Shown here: positions 62,271 through 64,000 of the stretch, in pieces
Layout of the letters: every line of letters starts with the position of its first letter
Position numbering within the stretch: the stretch's first letter is position 1
Assembly (NCBI GenBank): GCA_965242495.1
Contig: OZ251446.1
Location: 3,100,001-3,164,000 of the forward strand
Origin: CBDESN01 sp965242495
Lineage (GTDB): Bacteria; Pseudomonadota; Alphaproteobacteria; MPNO01
Length of the DNA stretch: 64,000 nt
Direction of reading: 5' to 3'
The notes under the pieces: generated by a model
The model's database searches: none
Seen by the model: only the letters and a program-made list of their open reading frames with translations
Told to the model about the DNA's origin: nothing
Made by a program: the position numbers and the translations under genes

Positions 62271-63935
62271 TCAAGCGGGGGGCGCCAGGCGCGCCGGCGC
62301 GGCGCGGGTCCCGGAGCCGCGCTGCGGCATCTTGGGGATCGCGAAGCCCTGGGTGTGGCAGGCGCGGGTGATCAAGGTGAACTTCCACAACGCCCCGCCG
62401 GCGACCGCGGCGAGCCCCGCGGCGGCCAGCAAGGCGGGGCTCGCCAGCGCGGCGCTCGCGCCCGCCAGGGCCAGCGGCGGCGCATGCCCGACCGCGTGCA
62501 GCCAGGGCGTGACCGCATCGAGGTCGCGCCGCGACAGCGGGCCGATGCCGCGGCGGACCGCCGCTCCCCGATAGGCGCGCCACAGCGCCGCGTTGAGCGC
62601 CGCCAGCGCGCCCAGCCCGGCAAGCGCCGTAGCGGTCGCCGCCGCGACGCCGCCGAACGACGCCAGCAGAAAGGCGAGCAGGCCGAACCCCTCATAGAGC
62701 CCGGTCGCGGCCAACATCCAGGGGATCAGCGGCGCGCGCCATGCCGGGACGCCGCGCCCGGCATGGAGGATGCGCCCCTGGCAGTACAGGAACGCGGCCG
62801 CGGCGGCCGCGACCGCGACGTGCAGCGCCATATGCGGCCATAGCAAGTCCGCCAGCAGCAGCGGGTAGAACAAGGCTACCGCGTAGGTCTCGCGCGTCAT
62901 CCACGAGGACCCGGGCCGGCGCAGGACGTAGAGGAACCGTCGCTTGCGCCCGATCTCGAGGAAGACGAAGAACAGACCGATCGCCATGCCGGCCCCGGCC
63001 AGCAGGTAGACGACCAGCAGCCCGCTCACCCCCATCGTCGGGAACGGCCAGCCGGCCCCGCTGCGCGCGGCGAGATGCGCGGCGAGGGCGGCGACCGCGA
63101 GCCCGGCGCTCATCCCGCCCAGAGTGAAGTTCATCGCCGCGCGCCAGTCCCAGAAGGTCTGGCGACGGCCGGCGAGCGGGTGGGCGGGGTCGCTCAGCAC
63201 CTGGTCCGACAGGTCTTCGGGCGCGGCGTCCCGGCCCGGCGTCGCATTGGGCAGGTCGTAGAGATACCGGATCTGCGGCTCGGTCCCGAGCTCCTCATGC
63301 ATGCGGAAATGCGCGTTCTCGCGCGCCAGCAGCGAGACGTTGCTTTCGGGATCGTTGTAATCGCCGAAATGGATCGCCCGGGCGATGCAGGACGAAGCGC
63401 AGGCCGGCGTGTATTCGAGGTCTACCCCCGGCGCCAGCCCGAGCTCCTGCGCCTCGTCGATGCGCTCGATGCAGAAGCTGCATTTATGGGCGACGCCTTG
63501 GCGCTCGTCGTGGCGAACGCGCTCCTCCTGCGCCGTGGGGCGGCCGTAATACCAGTCTTCGTCATGGCCGATCGTGCGCGCCTGATACGGGCAGGCGACC
63601 GCGCAATAGCCGCAGCCGATGCAGTCGTCGTAGCGCATCGTCACCAGCCCGTCGGCGCGCTGGCGGGTGGCGCCGGTGGGGCAGACCGGGACGCAGGGCG
63701 GCTCGGCGCAATGCTGGCAGCCGACGACCAGGAACAGCCGCTCGACGTCCGGATATTCGCCGCGCTCCACGTCGAGCACCTTGCGCCACTGGACGCCCGG
63801 CGGCGTGTCGTTGGCGTGCTTGCAGGCGATGGCGCAGGTCTGGCAGCCGACGCAGCGGTTCACGTCGACGACCATGCCCCAGCGCGGAGGCCCGGCGCCC
63901 GCCGCCGCCTCGTCCGCCGGCCCCGGGGCGCTCAC
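62271..63935 (-). CDS. fused iron-sulfur and membrane-anchor subunit of a molybdoenzyme (DmsB-DmsC type)
   Basis: The 554-residue product joins two subunits that are usually separate. Residues ~20-215 are a four-cluster ferredoxin-like DmsB domain: RCVGCQTCAIACKHAN (Cys 28, 31, 34, 38), CQHCAEPPCVPVCPTGA, CIGCGYCAVACPYQA, and CSFCIERI with CASSCIARA. Residues ~275-530 are a DmsC-like anchor with about eight hydrophobic helices. It should pass electrons between the quinone pool and a catalytic subunit. SoeBC- or Pad-type systems are possible; the substrate is unknown. The GTG start at 63935 overlaps the upstream gene's stop. Confidence 0.88.
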   Translation of the reverse strand: MSAPGPADEAAAGAGPPRWGMVVDVNRCVGCQTCAIACKHANDTPPGVQWRKVLDVERGEYPDVERLFLVVGCQHCAEPPCVPVCPTGATRQRADGLVTMRYDDCIGCGYCAVACPYQARTIGHDEDWYYGRPTAQEERVRHDERQGVAHKCSFCIERIDEAQELGLAPGVDLEYTPACASSCIARAIHFGDYNDPESNVSLLARENAHFRMHEELGTEPQIRYLYDLPNATPGRDAAPEDLSDQVLSDPAHPLAGRRQTFWDWRAAMNFTLGGMSAGLAVAALAAHLAARSGAGWPFPTMGVSGLLVVYLLAGAGMAIGLFFVFLEIGRKRRFLYVLRRPGSSWMTRETYAVALFYPLLLADLLWPHMALHVAVAAAAAAFLYCQGRILHAGRGVPAWRAPLIPWMLAATGLYEGFGLLAFLLASFGGVAAATATALAGLGALAALNAALWRAYRGAAVRRGIGPLSRRDLDAVTPWLHAVGHAPPLALAGASAALASPALLAAAGLAAVAGGALWKFTLITRACHTQGFAIPKMPQRGSGTRAAPARLAPPA

Positions 63936-64000
63936 GCCGCCCTCCGCCGCCGCCCGTCGTCCTTGACCAATCGCACCCGCGCCAGATCGGCGCTCGAACC
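63932..64000 (-). CDS. C-terminal end of an upstream gene, probably the molybdopterin catalytic subunit (runs off window)
   Basis: Twenty-two codons plus stop are visible on the minus strand, ending with ARVRLVKDDGRRRRAA. The stop overlaps the GTG start of the iron-sulfur/anchor gene. Position directly upstream of a DmsBC-type fusion makes a molybdopterin oxidoreductase likely; the short sequence alone cannot prove it. Confidence 0.45.
   Translation of the reverse strand, partial: GSSADLARVRLVKDDGRRRRAA

Overview
The window is a GC-rich (about 70% by eye) bacterial chromosome segment. Gene order and protein families point to an alphaproteobacterium, most like Rhodospirillales or an uncultured relative: mutS-glnD and murJ-trpS, a run fur-like/olsB/plsC/miaB/phoH/ybeY/CBS/lnt, the TauE plus TIGR02186 pair, and hisZ-purA. 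Genes are tightly packed. Many stop codons overlap the next start (ATGA, GTGA, TTGA), which suggests translational coupling. I saw no rRNA, tRNA or CRISPR array.

Region by region. 1-9.6 kb: DNA repair (mutS, partial), nitrogen sensing (glnD), a thioesterase, cell wall (murJ), trpS, a TauE-type exporter pair and a stress protein. 9.6-13.2 kb: a Bax-like glucosaminidase, a divergent polysaccharide deacetylase that has lost its metal histidines, and tsaB-rimI. 13.2-21.2 kb: TusA-like protein, Fur-family regulator, lipid acyltransferases, tRNA thiolation (miaB), phoH-ybeY, a CBS protein and lnt. 21.2-26.5 kb: class I aldolase, thiE, and the whole EF-P lysylation set (epmA, epmB, efp) followed by an inositol-monophosphatase-like protein with a ruined active site. 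26.6-36.9 kb: SDR, lipid A acyltransferase, hisZ, purA, polyprenyl synthase, S49 peptidase, TPR membrane protein. 37-42.8 kb: glyQ-glyS-ppdK.

42.8-58.1 kb looks like one catabolic and uptake locus: hydantoinase A/B, acyl-CoA synthetase, cupin, then a LivHMGFK branched-chain-type ABC importer. It is split by a defence cassette at 48.7-53.4 kb. The cassette holds an AT-rich Abi-alpha-type gene and a large single-chain restriction-modification enzyme. A ~410 bp decayed copy of the enzyme's 3' end lies on the other side of the Abi gene, so the Abi gene sits between direct repeats. livG carries a 2-base loss in a GC tract that fuses its first part to livF.

58.2-62 kb is a mosaic accessory region: a methyltransferase with an AT-rich nuclease partner, two related inverted-repeat elements, a C17 homopolymer and a decayed DNA-methyltransferase fragment. 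Upstream of a family-25 glycosyltransferase lies a tract of six 8-bp repeats. Adding one unit, or losing two, would join the upstream open frame to the methyltransferase-remnant frame, which stops exactly on the glycosyltransferase start codon. This is a candidate slipped-strand switch and the most interesting structure in the window. The last 2 kb carry an Lrp-like ligand-binding protein and an iron-sulfur/membrane-anchor fusion of a molybdoenzyme, whose catalytic subunit runs off the edge.
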